From positions 1 to 30,477 of the IMG/VR virus record IMGVR_UViG_3300009088_000027: DNA of 30,477 bases; one strand, given 5' to 3'. Both the position numbers and the translations under genes were made by a program. Shown here piece by piece: positions 18,983-26,120 of the stretch (positions are counted from its first letter, which is position 1; each line of letters opens with the position of its first letter). Source of the stretch: a virus. A model generated the notes under the pieces. The model did no database searches and was not told where the DNA came from. It saw nothing but the letters and a program-made list of their open reading frames with translations.

Positions 18983-21429
18983 TGATACAGCCTATTCCGA
19001 TGTCCTACAACACACCCACCAGTAGCACTCAGAATATTGGCGATAGCAACGGCCAGGATATCATGGAGCAAGCCAAACAAGCCCATGAAGAGAAATGGCC
19101 GCATGATAAGCGTGTGGCCTATCACCAGGCACATCCCGAAAATTTCGCGGGTGAAGGCATGTCATTTCCTATCGAGGATGCTACTGATGTAAAGCATGCG
19201 GCGCAGCTCCACGGCCAGTCACACGATGCAGACAAGGTCAAAGCGAAGATCATCAAAATTGCCACGGAGATGAAGCTTGATCAGGCACTACCAGATGAGT
19301 GGAAGTTGACGCCTGGAGCACAGAAAACAGGGCCAGTTAAGGAGGCTCAAATACAGATTGAGCCACGTATTACTGAGTCACTGGATGCTGGCCAGGCTGG
19401 GCATGATGTAAGAGTGACGGTCATACAAGGCGGAACATCGATCAATGGCTACGCCTACGATAATGCAGCGCTCCAACAGATAACCAGAATGATCGAAGGG
19501 GCCCAGGCTTACGCCGATCATGGCAGAAGTGCAGCGGACGAGGCGACCCGATCAGTGCGCGACATCGTTGGCTTTTACCACGATGCCGCATTCGTGTCAG
19601 CCAGCGGAGCACAACCAGCAAGGGTTGATGCCACGCTGCACATCTTTGATGCAGCCGATTGGCTGTGGAAGATCATTCACGAGAGTGTGCTGCTAGGCAA
19701 GCCTAATCTAATAGGGTTGTCCATTGATATATTCGGCCAGTGGCAGCAAGAGAACAATTCAAAGAAGGTCACGAATGTAAAGCAGCTTAACAGTTGCGAC
19801 ATTGTGACCAGGCCGAGCGCAGGCGGCTCCGTCCAGCGCATATTACACGACCTGCCCTCTAACAAGAGCGAGCAACTACAAGGAGGAAACACCAGCATGG
19901 AGGAACTTAACACTACTACTACACCGCAGAGCGATCCACCGGCACAGCCGCAGATAACACAGACACCACCACCAGCGCCTGCCACTCAGCAAATACAGGA
20001 ACAGACTCAGCCATCATCAACTATGCTTGAGCAGCATACGCGCATGATGGAACAATTGCAGGGCCTGGAGGCGCAGCGCGTTGAGGTCGAGAAGTTGATG
20101 CAGCAGGCCAAGATGGGCAATGCTCAGTTGATGCTTGAACGCAAGTTGCACGAGAGCATTTTACCTGCTGCTATCAAGGGACAACTCAAGGAGCGCTTTA
20201 CTGGGCGCATCTTCGAGGAGAGCGAGCTGGATAACGAGATGATCAGCGCGCTAAACGTCATGGCGCAATTAGCCAGAGATGGCATTGTCCGAGGTCACTC
20301 CTATGAGAAAAGTGAAATCAGCGGGCAGGTTACGGAGGCCGAGAAGGTTCAAGCAGCCTTCGATAGAATGTTCGACCTGGATATCGATACCACCAAGTTG
20401 GGCAATATCAGGGGTTTTGGTGGCGTCAGAGAGGCATATCAACGGGTCACAGGCGATCCTTCTTTATATGGCGGCATCAGCAGTAATACTAGCCTCGGCA
20501 ATATTCGCGTGAGTGAGAGCGCTCCAATGGCGCGTATCACTGAGGCTGATACCACAACGGCTACTTTCTCTTACCTGCTTGGCACCAGCATGAATAAGCG
20601 CCTGCTAAAAGACTATCAGGCGTGGCCTGCTGAGTGGCAAAAATTTGTAACGATTGTTCCAATCCGCGATTTTAAACAGCAAACTCGCGTGCGGTTGGGC
20701 GCATTCGCATCGCTGTCAACCGTGGCAGAGGATAGCGCCTACACCACGCAGACGCTAACTGATAGCGCGGCTACATATGTGCCAACCAAGCGCGGCAACC
20801 TGGTTACTGTGTCACGCGAGACAATCATCAATGACGACCTGCAGAGCATCAAGCAGATCCCCACTAAGCTCGCGGTGGCGGCAGCTTACACTCTGGCCGA
20901 GTTCGTCTACGCCTTCTTCCTGAACAATCCCAACATCTATGATGGTTCGGCCCTGTTCTTGACAGGAGCGCCACACAGCAATCTTGGCACAACTGCACTA
21001 AGCAGCGCGGCGATCCAGACAGGCGTAACCGCTATGCGTGAGCAAACAAACTTTGCTAGCAAAAGGCTTGGGTTGCGCCCACGGTTCTTAATTGTTCCAC
21101 CCGAGCTAGAGTTCACGGCTATGGTGGTCACTAAGAGCGCGGGCGTGCCGGGAAGCAATAACAACGACATCAACCCGATGCTAGGGTATGTAACCCCGAT
21201 TGTGTCGCCACAGTTAACGAGCACGACACAGTGGTTCTTGAGTGCTGATCCACGTGAAATCGACACTATCGAAATTGGCTTTGTGGGTGGACAGTGTAAT
21301 CCTGCTTTATTCATTCAGGACAGTCCCCTATTAGGGCTCAACTTCTCAACTGACGCAATCTCTTATAAAATTAGGCATGAATACGGAGGTTGTGTAACAG
21401 ACTACAGAGGATTATACCGAGGTATATAG
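18982..21429 (+). CDS. Prohead protease-major capsid protein fusion
   Basis: An 815-aa protein whose ATG overlaps the preceding stop (TAATG). Residues about 135-295 resemble prohead maturation proteases: GTSINGYAYDNAALQQI, YADHGRSA with candidate catalytic His180, then KPNLIGLSIDIFGQW with candidate Ser247, and LNSCDIVTRPSAGG. Residues 306-345 are a Pro/Gln/Thr-rich linker, 340-400 a coiled coil like a capsid delta or scaffold domain, and about 520-815 an HK97-type capsid region (RLGAFASLSTVAEDSAYT, RGNLVTVSRETIINDDLQ, C-terminal YKIRHEYGGCVTDYRG). Fused protease-capsid proteins are known in tailed phages. Here the protein should cleave itself during head maturation. An internal start (19897) probably yields capsid protein alone. 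Confidence 0.85.
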   Translation: MIQPIPMSYNTPTSSTQNIGDSNGQDIMEQAKQAHEEKWPHDKRVAYHQAHPENFAGEGMSFPIEDATDVKHAAQLHGQSHDADKVKAKIIKIATEMKLDQALPDEWKLTPGAQKTGPVKEAQIQIEPRITESLDAGQAGHDVRVTVIQGGTSINGYAYDNAALQQITRMIEGAQAYADHGRSAADEATRSVRDIVGFYHDAAFVSASGAQPARVDATLHIFDAADWLWKIIHESVLLGKPNLIGLSIDIFGQWQQENNSKKVTNVKQLNSCDIVTRPSAGGSVQRILHDLPSNKSEQLQGGNTSMEELNTTTTPQSDPPAQPQITQTPPPAPATQQIQEQTQPSSTMLEQHTRMMEQLQGLEAQRVEVEKLMQQAKMGNAQLMLERKLHESILPAAIKGQLKERFTGRIFEESELDNEMISALNVMAQLARDGIVRGHSYEKSEISGQVTEAEKVQAAFDRMFDLDIDTTKLGNIRGFGGVREAYQRVTGDPSLYGGISSNTSLGNIRVSESAPMARITEADTTTATFSYLLGTSMNKRLLKDYQAWPAEWQKFVTIVPIRDFKQQTRVRLGAFASLSTVAEDSAYTTQTLTDSAATYVPTKRGNLVTVSRETIINDDLQSIKQIPTKLAVAAAYTLAEFVYAFFLNNPNIYDGSALFLTGAPHSNLGTTALSSAAIQTGVTAMREQTNFASKRLGLRPRFLIVPPELEFTAMVVTKSAGVPGSNNNDINPMLGYVTPIVSPQLTSTTQWFLSADPREIDTIEIGFVGGQCNPALFIQDSPLLGLNFSTDAISYKIRHEYGGCVTDYRGLYRGI
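19897..21429 (+). CDS. Major capsid protein from an internal in-frame start
   Basis: Inside the fusion gene, AAGGAGG (19880-19886) lies 10 nt before ATG 19897, exactly in frame (codon 306). Translation from here gives a 510-aa protein beginning MEELNTTTT, comprising the linker, coiled-coil delta-like region and complete capsid fold, without the protease. A perfect Shine-Dalgarno at the domain boundary is unlikely to be accidental. It would supply many capsid subunits per protease, comparable to the nested scaffold start in lambda C/Nu3. The capsid identity is well supported; use of the internal start is inferred. Confidence 0.65.
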   Translation: MEELNTTTTPQSDPPAQPQITQTPPPAPATQQIQEQTQPSSTMLEQHTRMMEQLQGLEAQRVEVEKLMQQAKMGNAQLMLERKLHESILPAAIKGQLKERFTGRIFEESELDNEMISALNVMAQLARDGIVRGHSYEKSEISGQVTEAEKVQAAFDRMFDLDIDTTKLGNIRGFGGVREAYQRVTGDPSLYGGISSNTSLGNIRVSESAPMARITEADTTTATFSYLLGTSMNKRLLKDYQAWPAEWQKFVTIVPIRDFKQQTRVRLGAFASLSTVAEDSAYTTQTLTDSAATYVPTKRGNLVTVSRETIINDDLQSIKQIPTKLAVAAAYTLAEFVYAFFLNNPNIYDGSALFLTGAPHSNLGTTALSSAAIQTGVTAMREQTNFASKRLGLRPRFLIVPPELEFTAMVVTKSAGVPGSNNNDINPMLGYVTPIVSPQLTSTTQWFLSADPREIDTIEIGFVGGQCNPALFIQDSPLLGLNFSTDAISYKIRHEYGGCVTDYRGLYRGI

Positions 21430-21539
21430 ATATTACGGGCATAATGTATCATCAAGCAGTCATAGGAAATTAAGATGAGTGTGCTACAAACAAAAAGACA
21501 ACCTATCATCTTGGACAGGTTGCCAGGAAGCCAAAACAA

Positions 21540-22382
21540 TCAGAATAGCGGAGGTTGGTCAGCTTGCTGTTTTGCAAGCTTGTTGGCAAGTCTTGTTGCC
21601 TTCTGCTTCGCTATAGACTCAGGCGTGCGTGTTTTGCCAAGGTGGGAAGCACTCAGCTTAGCAACATGCTCAGGTGCAAGCTTTCTACCACGATGGAAGG
21701 CTGCGGTTTTAGCAATAGCTTCAGGAGATCGATTTTTACCAGGCTTACCACGTTTAGCAGCACTCATCTTAGCCTTATGCTCAGTGGTAAGCTTTTTACC
21801 TGTATTAGCAGCACTTAATTTTGCACGCTGCTCAGGAGTAAGTTTTCTACCACGAAGAGAGGCTGCTCGTTTCTCTACAAGTTCAGGCGATTGCTTACCA
21901 GTTGACTTACCACGTTTAGCAGCACTCAGTTTAGCTCTTGTTTCAGGGGAACGATGTTGGCCTGTATTGGCTATACGTGCAGCCTCAGTAGCTTTAGAAA
22001 CACTAACTCTTAGTTTTGCAAGATACTCCGGTGTCCTTTCCATGCCAAGAGTGCTACCAGCCACACGGGCAATATTATATTGCGGGTTAAGCCCATCAAT
22101 ATAACGCTGCTCTACCGAAAGAAGATCTTCAACGTGCTTAACGAGATCAATAACAACAAAACAAAACTTGTCAGGTCCATAAAGGTCATAGGCACGTTGC
22201 AGATGGGAATTAACATGTTTACCTGTTCTCAAAGCACTAAGATGATCACTCTTTCGTCGAAGGAGATCCACAGACGAGCCAACATAAAAATTGCTATTGG
22301 ACATATTAACAATGGCATATATGCCAGGGGTGGAGGGAACAACATTCACTTGAGAGGTGTCGTGAGGTACAATGATATCCAT
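21540..22382 (-). CDS. GIY-YIG homing endonuclease with NUMOD3-type repeats
   Basis: A 280-aa minus-strand protein. I chose ATG 22382 because AAGGAG lies 12 nt upstream; a TTG at 22394 abuts that site and cannot use it. The GIY-YIG nuclease domain occupies residues 18-100: GIYAIVNMSNSNFYVGSS, catalytic Arg42 or Arg43 in DLLRRKSDH, and metal-binding Glu91 in SVEQRYIDGLNPQYN. Residues 105-265 contain about six NUMOD3-like units of RSPE-x-RAKLSAAKRGK type, which bind DNA as a modular array. Such enzymes are selfish elements that cleave an allele lacking them. It lies antisense between capsid and surface-protein genes, in neither of which it interrupts a reading frame. Confidence 0.9.
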   Translation of the reverse strand: MDIIVPHDTSQVNVVPSTPGIYAIVNMSNSNFYVGSSVDLLRRKSDHLSALRTGKHVNSHLQRAYDLYGPDKFCFVVIDLVKHVEDLLSVEQRYIDGLNPQYNIARVAGSTLGMERTPEYLAKLRVSVSKATEAARIANTGQHRSPETRAKLSAAKRGKSTGKQSPELVEKRAASLRGRKLTPEQRAKLSAANTGKKLTTEHKAKMSAAKRGKPGKNRSPEAIAKTAAFHRGRKLAPEHVAKLSASHLGKTRTPESIAKQKATRLANKLAKQQADQPPLF

Positions 22383-22536
22383 AGTGAGGGTCAACTCCTT
22401 ACTATCACGCTCCCGGTTGTTTCAGCAATGCGGGGGCAAAACATTATTACCTCATCAGTATACCACACATCAGGTTTAAAGCCATTATTCATGTACTAAT
22501 CTACTATAGAACAGTAGACATTTTAAGGAGGCAATA

Positions 22537-22563
22537 ATGCATAAAACAATGGGGAGAGGATAG
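22537..22563 (+). CDS. Eight-codon leader ORF (MHKTMGRG)
   Basis: AAGGAGG (22525-22531) is 5 nt before ATG 22537, and the frame ends TAG at 22561-22563, directly abutting ATG 22564 of the next gene. Its own codons include GGGGAGAGGA, the ribosome-binding site of the downstream gene. This could be a translational-coupling minigene. It may also be a chance ORF whose strong site once served a longer gene. Confidence 0.3.
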   Translation: MHKTMGRG

Positions 22564-23985
22564 ATGGGAGTACCAAACACCAAGGAGAGTACATTCACTG
22601 ATGGAGTAACAGACCGTTTGAACATAAACACTTCAGTCGGTCAAATAGAAGTACCTAATGCAACCCCGATTGTGTTTTTTTCGGACGCCTATACCTCGCT
22701 CACAGGGCAAATAAAAAACGGGACACTAGCCCCAGCCATCAGCGCCACAGCGGCAGCCATCGCCACCAGCGGCACAGTTACAACAGCCAGCGTTGGCATA
22801 GCTCGATTAAACCCGGCCAGCGCAGTAACAGCAATAGTCATGCAGGCAGGGACGTTCACAGGTCAGCAGTGTTGGCTTATCAATGAGGCAGTTGCGGCCA
22901 ACTCTATTACCTTCGATGTGAGCGGAACCAGTAACGTAGCAGATGGCACGAGCGATGTCATCCCGGGGCTACAGGGGCGGCTCTATGTCTGGGATGGAGC
23001 TAAGAGCTTGTGGTATGCCACTCCGCAGCTCGCAACAGTGACAGCACTTGTTCAGAGTGGCACTGCTGCGGCTACGGCCTCGTCAGGCTCAATTACAACG
23101 GCCAGCGTTGGGGTTGCGCGTGTGTCGCCTGTAGCAGCGATCACGAGCGTTATATTGCAGGCTGGGACAGTTGCCGGTCAGCAATGTTGGGTGCTCAATG
23201 AAGCGGTTGCAGCTAATAGCGTGACATTTGCGGCCAGTGGCACAAGTCATGTAGCGCAAGGAACTGACTGTATCATCTATGGGCTACAAAGCCGCTTGTT
23301 CGTGTGGGACAGCAGCACGAGCCTCTGGTATGCGGCAACTTCATTCAATGTAAACGGCACAATAGTATTCCCATCAGGAGGACCTGGAGACCCAGGTGGT
23401 GGTGGCACCATCACGACCAGCGGGGTGGGCGTTGCACTACTCAATCCAGCCGCGGCACGCACAGGCGTGATTATGCAGGCAGGTGGGTTTACCGGGCAGA
23501 TATGCGTGGTGGCTAATGAAAGTGCTGCAGCCAAGTCAATTACCTTTGATGTGGTCGGTACTTCAAACGTGGCGGATGGCGTAAGCAATACCATCTGGGG
23601 AGGTCAGTCTAAGGTCTTTGTGTGGGATGCTGGGATATTCGCATGGGTGACGGTTTCTACTCTGGTTAGCGGCACGATAGCCACCGTAGTTAGCGCCACA
23701 ACTCCAGACCCAGGCGGGAATGGCACCATAGCGACGGCAGGCGTAGGGGTGGCACTTACAACACCTGCAGCAGCCAGGACAGGTATTATTCTAGGCGTTG
23801 GCACAATTAACGGCCAGGAGCTTACAGTCATCAATCAGGGCACAGCAGGTAACTCGCTAACTATGGCGGCCAGCGGAACCAGCAATGTAGCAGACGGAAC
23901 ATCAGATGTGATATCTAATTTTACGGCTGCTAAGTTTGTTTGGAATAGTACAGCGGCTTTATGGTATCGCGTAAAGGCATCATAA
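22564..23985 (+). CDS. Virion surface protein with four tandem ~90-residue beta repeats
   Basis: A 473-aa protein. After a 65-residue N-terminal segment it has four related repeats at about residues 70-153, 176-258, 281-362 and 385-470. Each reads (I/V)TTA-x-VGVA-x-L-x-PAAA-x-T-x-I-x-QAG, then GTSNVADG(T/V)S and a closing FVWDS-x-T-x-LWY. The third and fourth repeats are joined by Pro/Gly-rich linkers (GGPGDPGGGG, TTPDPGGNG). The pattern fits stacked beta domains of head fibres or decoration proteins. No enzyme motif is seen. GGGGAGAGGATAG precedes the ATG. It is separated from the capsid gene only by the antisense endonuclease, suggesting capsid-surface display; this is inferred. Confidence 0.7.
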   Translation: MGVPNTKESTFTDGVTDRLNINTSVGQIEVPNATPIVFFSDAYTSLTGQIKNGTLAPAISATAAAIATSGTVTTASVGIARLNPASAVTAIVMQAGTFTGQQCWLINEAVAANSITFDVSGTSNVADGTSDVIPGLQGRLYVWDGAKSLWYATPQLATVTALVQSGTAAATASSGSITTASVGVARVSPVAAITSVILQAGTVAGQQCWVLNEAVAANSVTFAASGTSHVAQGTDCIIYGLQSRLFVWDSSTSLWYAATSFNVNGTIVFPSGGPGDPGGGGTITTSGVGVALLNPAAARTGVIMQAGGFTGQICVVANESAAAKSITFDVVGTSNVADGVSNTIWGGQSKVFVWDAGIFAWVTVSTLVSGTIATVVSATTPDPGGNGTIATAGVGVALTTPAAARTGIILGVGTINGQELTVINQGTAGNSLTMAASGTSNVADGTSDVISNFTAAKFVWNSTAALWYRVKAS

Positions 23986-23986
23986 G

Positions 23987-24553
23987 ATGGGATTTACGAA
24001 CTCGGACGGTTCGGATCTTATTGGAGGTCTCAATCCATCATGCATCGGCCAGGCGCTGGAGGTCGATGCCAGCGGCAGATTGATAACGCAGGATTTTATC
24101 AGACAGGCGGTTATTGCTGGGCAGGATTTCATAGTGAATAATACCAGCCCCAGCTTGAATGCGAACACGTATGCTCTAAGTGTGTTCAATCCTGCGAACT
24201 CCGGCAAAAGCATTTTGATCTACTCGGTCAGGATGGCTAACGGTGGAGGCCCTAGCATACAGCAATTAACAACAGGAACAAGCGATCCAGCCTATGGCAA
24301 TTCAGCTACGCCAATAAATACAAAAATAGGTGGGGCAGCTAGCGCGATAGCTACACATGTCACATATGCAACAACAAATCAATCGGTATCGGGCACAGTA
24401 CTCATAATAGAGCCAGGCCCGCAGAACACGCCGGTTGAGATGCTATCAGCGCCGGTACTTCTACCAGCGGGTAGTGCTAAAGGCCTGATTGCTTTCATGA
24501 CGACGTTTAGCAATGGCTATCTAGCTCAGTCTATGCGCTGGATCGAGTTCTAA
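23987..24553 (+). CDS. Structural beta-rich protein
   Basis: A 188-aa protein beginning 1 bp after the previous stop. The N-terminus (GGLNPSCIGQALEVDASGRLITQDFIRQ) resembles the attachment segments of phage fibre proteins. The remainder is beta-rich with a hydrophobic core (LSVFNPANSGKSILIYSV, GTVLIIEPG, GLIAFMTTFSNGYL). No catalytic motif is present. Probably a fibre or capsid-surface component working with the upstream repeat protein; family unknown. Confidence 0.65.
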   Translation: MGFTNSDGSDLIGGLNPSCIGQALEVDASGRLITQDFIRQAVIAGQDFIVNNTSPSLNANTYALSVFNPANSGKSILIYSVRMANGGGPSIQQLTTGTSDPAYGNSATPINTKIGGAASAIATHVTYATTNQSVSGTVLIIEPGPQNTPVEMLSAPVLLPAGSAKGLIAFMTTFSNGYLAQSMRWIEF

Positions 24554-24565
24554 TATTACAGATCT

Positions 24566-24639
24566 GATTTAGTTAAGACTAACTTTACTGGATCACATAT
24601 GCTCACCAGGTCGATTTAGTTGAAACTAACTTTACCTGG
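24566..24639. repeat. Two direct-repeat hairpins between structural genes
   Basis: GATTTAGTTAAGACTAAC (from 24566) and GATTTAGTTGAAACTAAC (from 24613) are near-identical 26-27-bp repeats 47 bp apart, each ending TTTAC-CTGG or TTTACTGG. Each contains a small hairpin (TTAGT/ACTAA and TTAGTT/AACTAA). The second is enclosed by ACCAGGT/ACCTGGT (24605-24611 with 24634-24640). GGAGGAAACTAAATT follows as the ribosome-binding site of the next gene. Processing site, regulator site or duplication remnant are all possible. Confidence 0.6.
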
Positions 24640-24662
24640 TTAATTATGGAGGAAACTAAATT

Positions 24663-24965
24663 ATGAGTCTCATGGAAGAAGCACGCTTGAATGGGTTAGG
24701 TTGGTATGAAGGTGGCGAGGTTGCACCAATCGGCTCGTATTGGGCACCTGCAGTAAACTGCTACATTCAGAGCGCAAGCGATCAGACGCTTCCTCTGATA
24801 AATACCTGGATTAAGGTAACGACAAGCGGCACGTCAACGGGAAGCCAGATTGCTACGGCTATCAACGGTATTGTAAGCGGACTGGCTTACACAAGTAGCA
24901 ACTTGCACAGCTACACAAGTGCAGATCTGAGCACCGCACCAGGTACCGGCGCAAACGACGCTTGA
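24663..24965 (+). CDS. Small structural-type hypothetical protein
   Basis: A 100-aa protein with GGAGGAAACTAAATT before ATG 24663. The first 30 residues contain EEARLNGLGWYEGG and IGSYWAPAV; the rest is Ser/Thr/Ala-rich and beta-like (INTWIKVTTSGTSTGS, TYTSADLSTAPG). No Cys motif or membrane segment is present. It lies among virion surface genes and is probably a minor structural protein. A stem-loop lies 10 bp after its stop. Confidence 0.6.
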   Translation: MSLMEEARLNGLGWYEGGEVAPIGSYWAPAVNCYIQSASDQTLPLINTWIKVTTSGTSTGSQIATAINGIVSGLAYTSSNLHSYTSADLSTAPGTGANDA

Positions 24966-24974
24966 TCATTGTAT

Positions 24975-25009
24975 GGTAGGGGCAATCAATCATACCGGTT
25001 GCCCCTACC
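24975..25009. terminator. GC-rich stem-loop without T-tract
   Basis: GGTAGGGGCAA (24975-24985) pairs with TTGCCCCTACC (24999-25009), 11 bp, 13-nt loop. It directly follows a gene but lacks a poly-T tail, so termination would be partial; it may protect the 3' end of upstream mRNA. Confidence 0.5.
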
Positions 25010-25056
25010 GCGCCCGGCGACCAACAGGGAATGATAGAAGGGCAGGTAGGGGAGGC

Positions 25057-25755
25057 ATGACCACAACACTACACCACGCTCCAGTAGTAACACTAAGATC
25101 TTTACTGCACACCAGCAAGACACCAACAACCACAAAACGAGGCAAGAGCACAACACGCACGGTCAGGGAGGTCATCAAGCGCGGGGTGCTCGTCTCATTC
25201 GCGCCAGCCACCTACACCGCCAGTATCCTCATCCTGGAGGCCACAAGCACCTATCTTCAGAATATCCCGATAGCGAACCATGTCGATGGAACGAGCGCGG
25301 TATACGGGGCTTTGTGCGCGGTGTTGTTTTTCGATGAGCAGAACCTGAGCGATGCCGTTGTGATTGCCATGTACCCCAACGGAGCACAGGGCATACCAGT
25401 GCCCGCCCCTGGTCGCGTCGTGTTCGTGACAGGCTTCCAACAGGTGAACGGGAGCACAATCAACTCAGGAACGACCAGCAACTTCCAAATAACTGGCAAT
25501 GGTGGCATCCCAACAGGAGCACTAGGTATTGTTTATGCTGCCAATTTCACCAGCCCAACCACCGGAACCTATATACAGATAGGTCCACATGGGGCTACGT
25601 TGTCAAACTATCAGGCGCTGGGCAATCTGGAAGTAGCTAACAGCTTCTTAAATGCTAATGGCATTGTGCAGCTTGATAGCAATGGCAAGATCGATATTCG
25701 GGCCAATAGCGGGAATTGTACAGTCAGTCTCTACACACAGGGATACATACAGTAG
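25057..25755 (+). CDS. Virion structural protein, beta-rich
   Basis: A 232-aa protein from ATG 25057, preceded by GGGGAGGC. An in-frame ATG at 24973 would place the start inside the stem-loop and add 28 Arg/Gly-rich residues, so I reject it. Residues 1-45 are basic (TLRSLLHTSKTPTTTKRGK). A beta-rich body follows (GVLVSFAPATYTASILIL, VYGALCAVLFFDEQNLSDAVVI) and a fibre-like tip (LDSNGKIDIRANSGNCTVSL). Probably a head or tail surface protein by location. Confidence 0.65.
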   Translation: MTTTLHHAPVVTLRSLLHTSKTPTTTKRGKSTTRTVREVIKRGVLVSFAPATYTASILILEATSTYLQNIPIANHVDGTSAVYGALCAVLFFDEQNLSDAVVIAMYPNGAQGIPVPAPGRVVFVTGFQQVNGSTINSGTTSNFQITGNGGIPTGALGIVYAANFTSPTTGTYIQIGPHGATLSNYQALGNLEVANSFLNANGIVQLDSNGKIDIRANSGNCTVSLYTQGYIQ

Positions 25756-25778
25756 GTGGGCGAATAGGGGGTGAATAG

Positions 25779-26120
25779 ATGATAGATCAACAAGCACAAA
25801 AGCCGGAATGGTTCAGCAAAAACGAGCGATCCAGGAGAAGGCACGATACTCTTACGCGCATAAATGACCAGGTTGATCGTGCCGAGAGAATGATTAAGCA
25901 GTTGCTTGATGGAGTGGACATCAGCGAGTTGACAGCTTTCGAGCGCATAAACACGAGTCTCAAGTTTATGAGCCAGCACTCCAGATTGATGATGCTGCGT
26001 CAGACTTGCGAACTGGACGAGCCAGAGAATGCTAGCGCGTTGATGATAGAGGCCTTCCAGCGGCAACTGCGTGGAGAGATGGTTGCGCCGCCAGTCGATG
26101 ACGAGGGCACACATGGTTAG
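25779..26120 (+). CDS. Helical hypothetical protein
   Basis: A 113-aa helical, strongly charged protein with AGGGGGTGAATAG before ATG 25779. Segments: KNERSRRRHDTLTRINDQVD, ERMIKQLLDGVDISEL and a C-terminal MIEAFQRQLRGEM helix. Its size and helical build recall small-terminase or tail-assembly chaperone proteins, but no specific motif supports either. It overlaps the hub gene by 8 bp, suggesting translational coupling and a tail-assembly role. Confidence 0.55.
   Translation: MIDQQAQKPEWFSKNERSRRRHDTLTRINDQVDRAERMIKQLLDGVDISELTAFERINTSLKFMSQHSRLMMLRQTCELDEPENASALMIEAFQRQLRGEMVAPPVDDEGTHG

Noticed and set aside
21475-22104. 209-aa + strand frame opposite the endonuclease gene
   Set aside because: It is the mirror of the NUMOD3 repeats; its composition (repeated LPR, SGV, SFLP) follows from the repeat coding on the other strand, and the minus-strand frame has clear GIY-YIG motifs.
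25195-25508. Overlapping minus-strand frames opposite the structural gene at 25057-25755
   Set aside because: Three mutually overlapping shadows of a + strand gene with a good ribosome-binding site and fibre-like composition.
25779-26120. Small terminase subunit
   Set aside because: Size and helical build fit loosely, but there is no recognisable HTH motif and no large subunit next to it.
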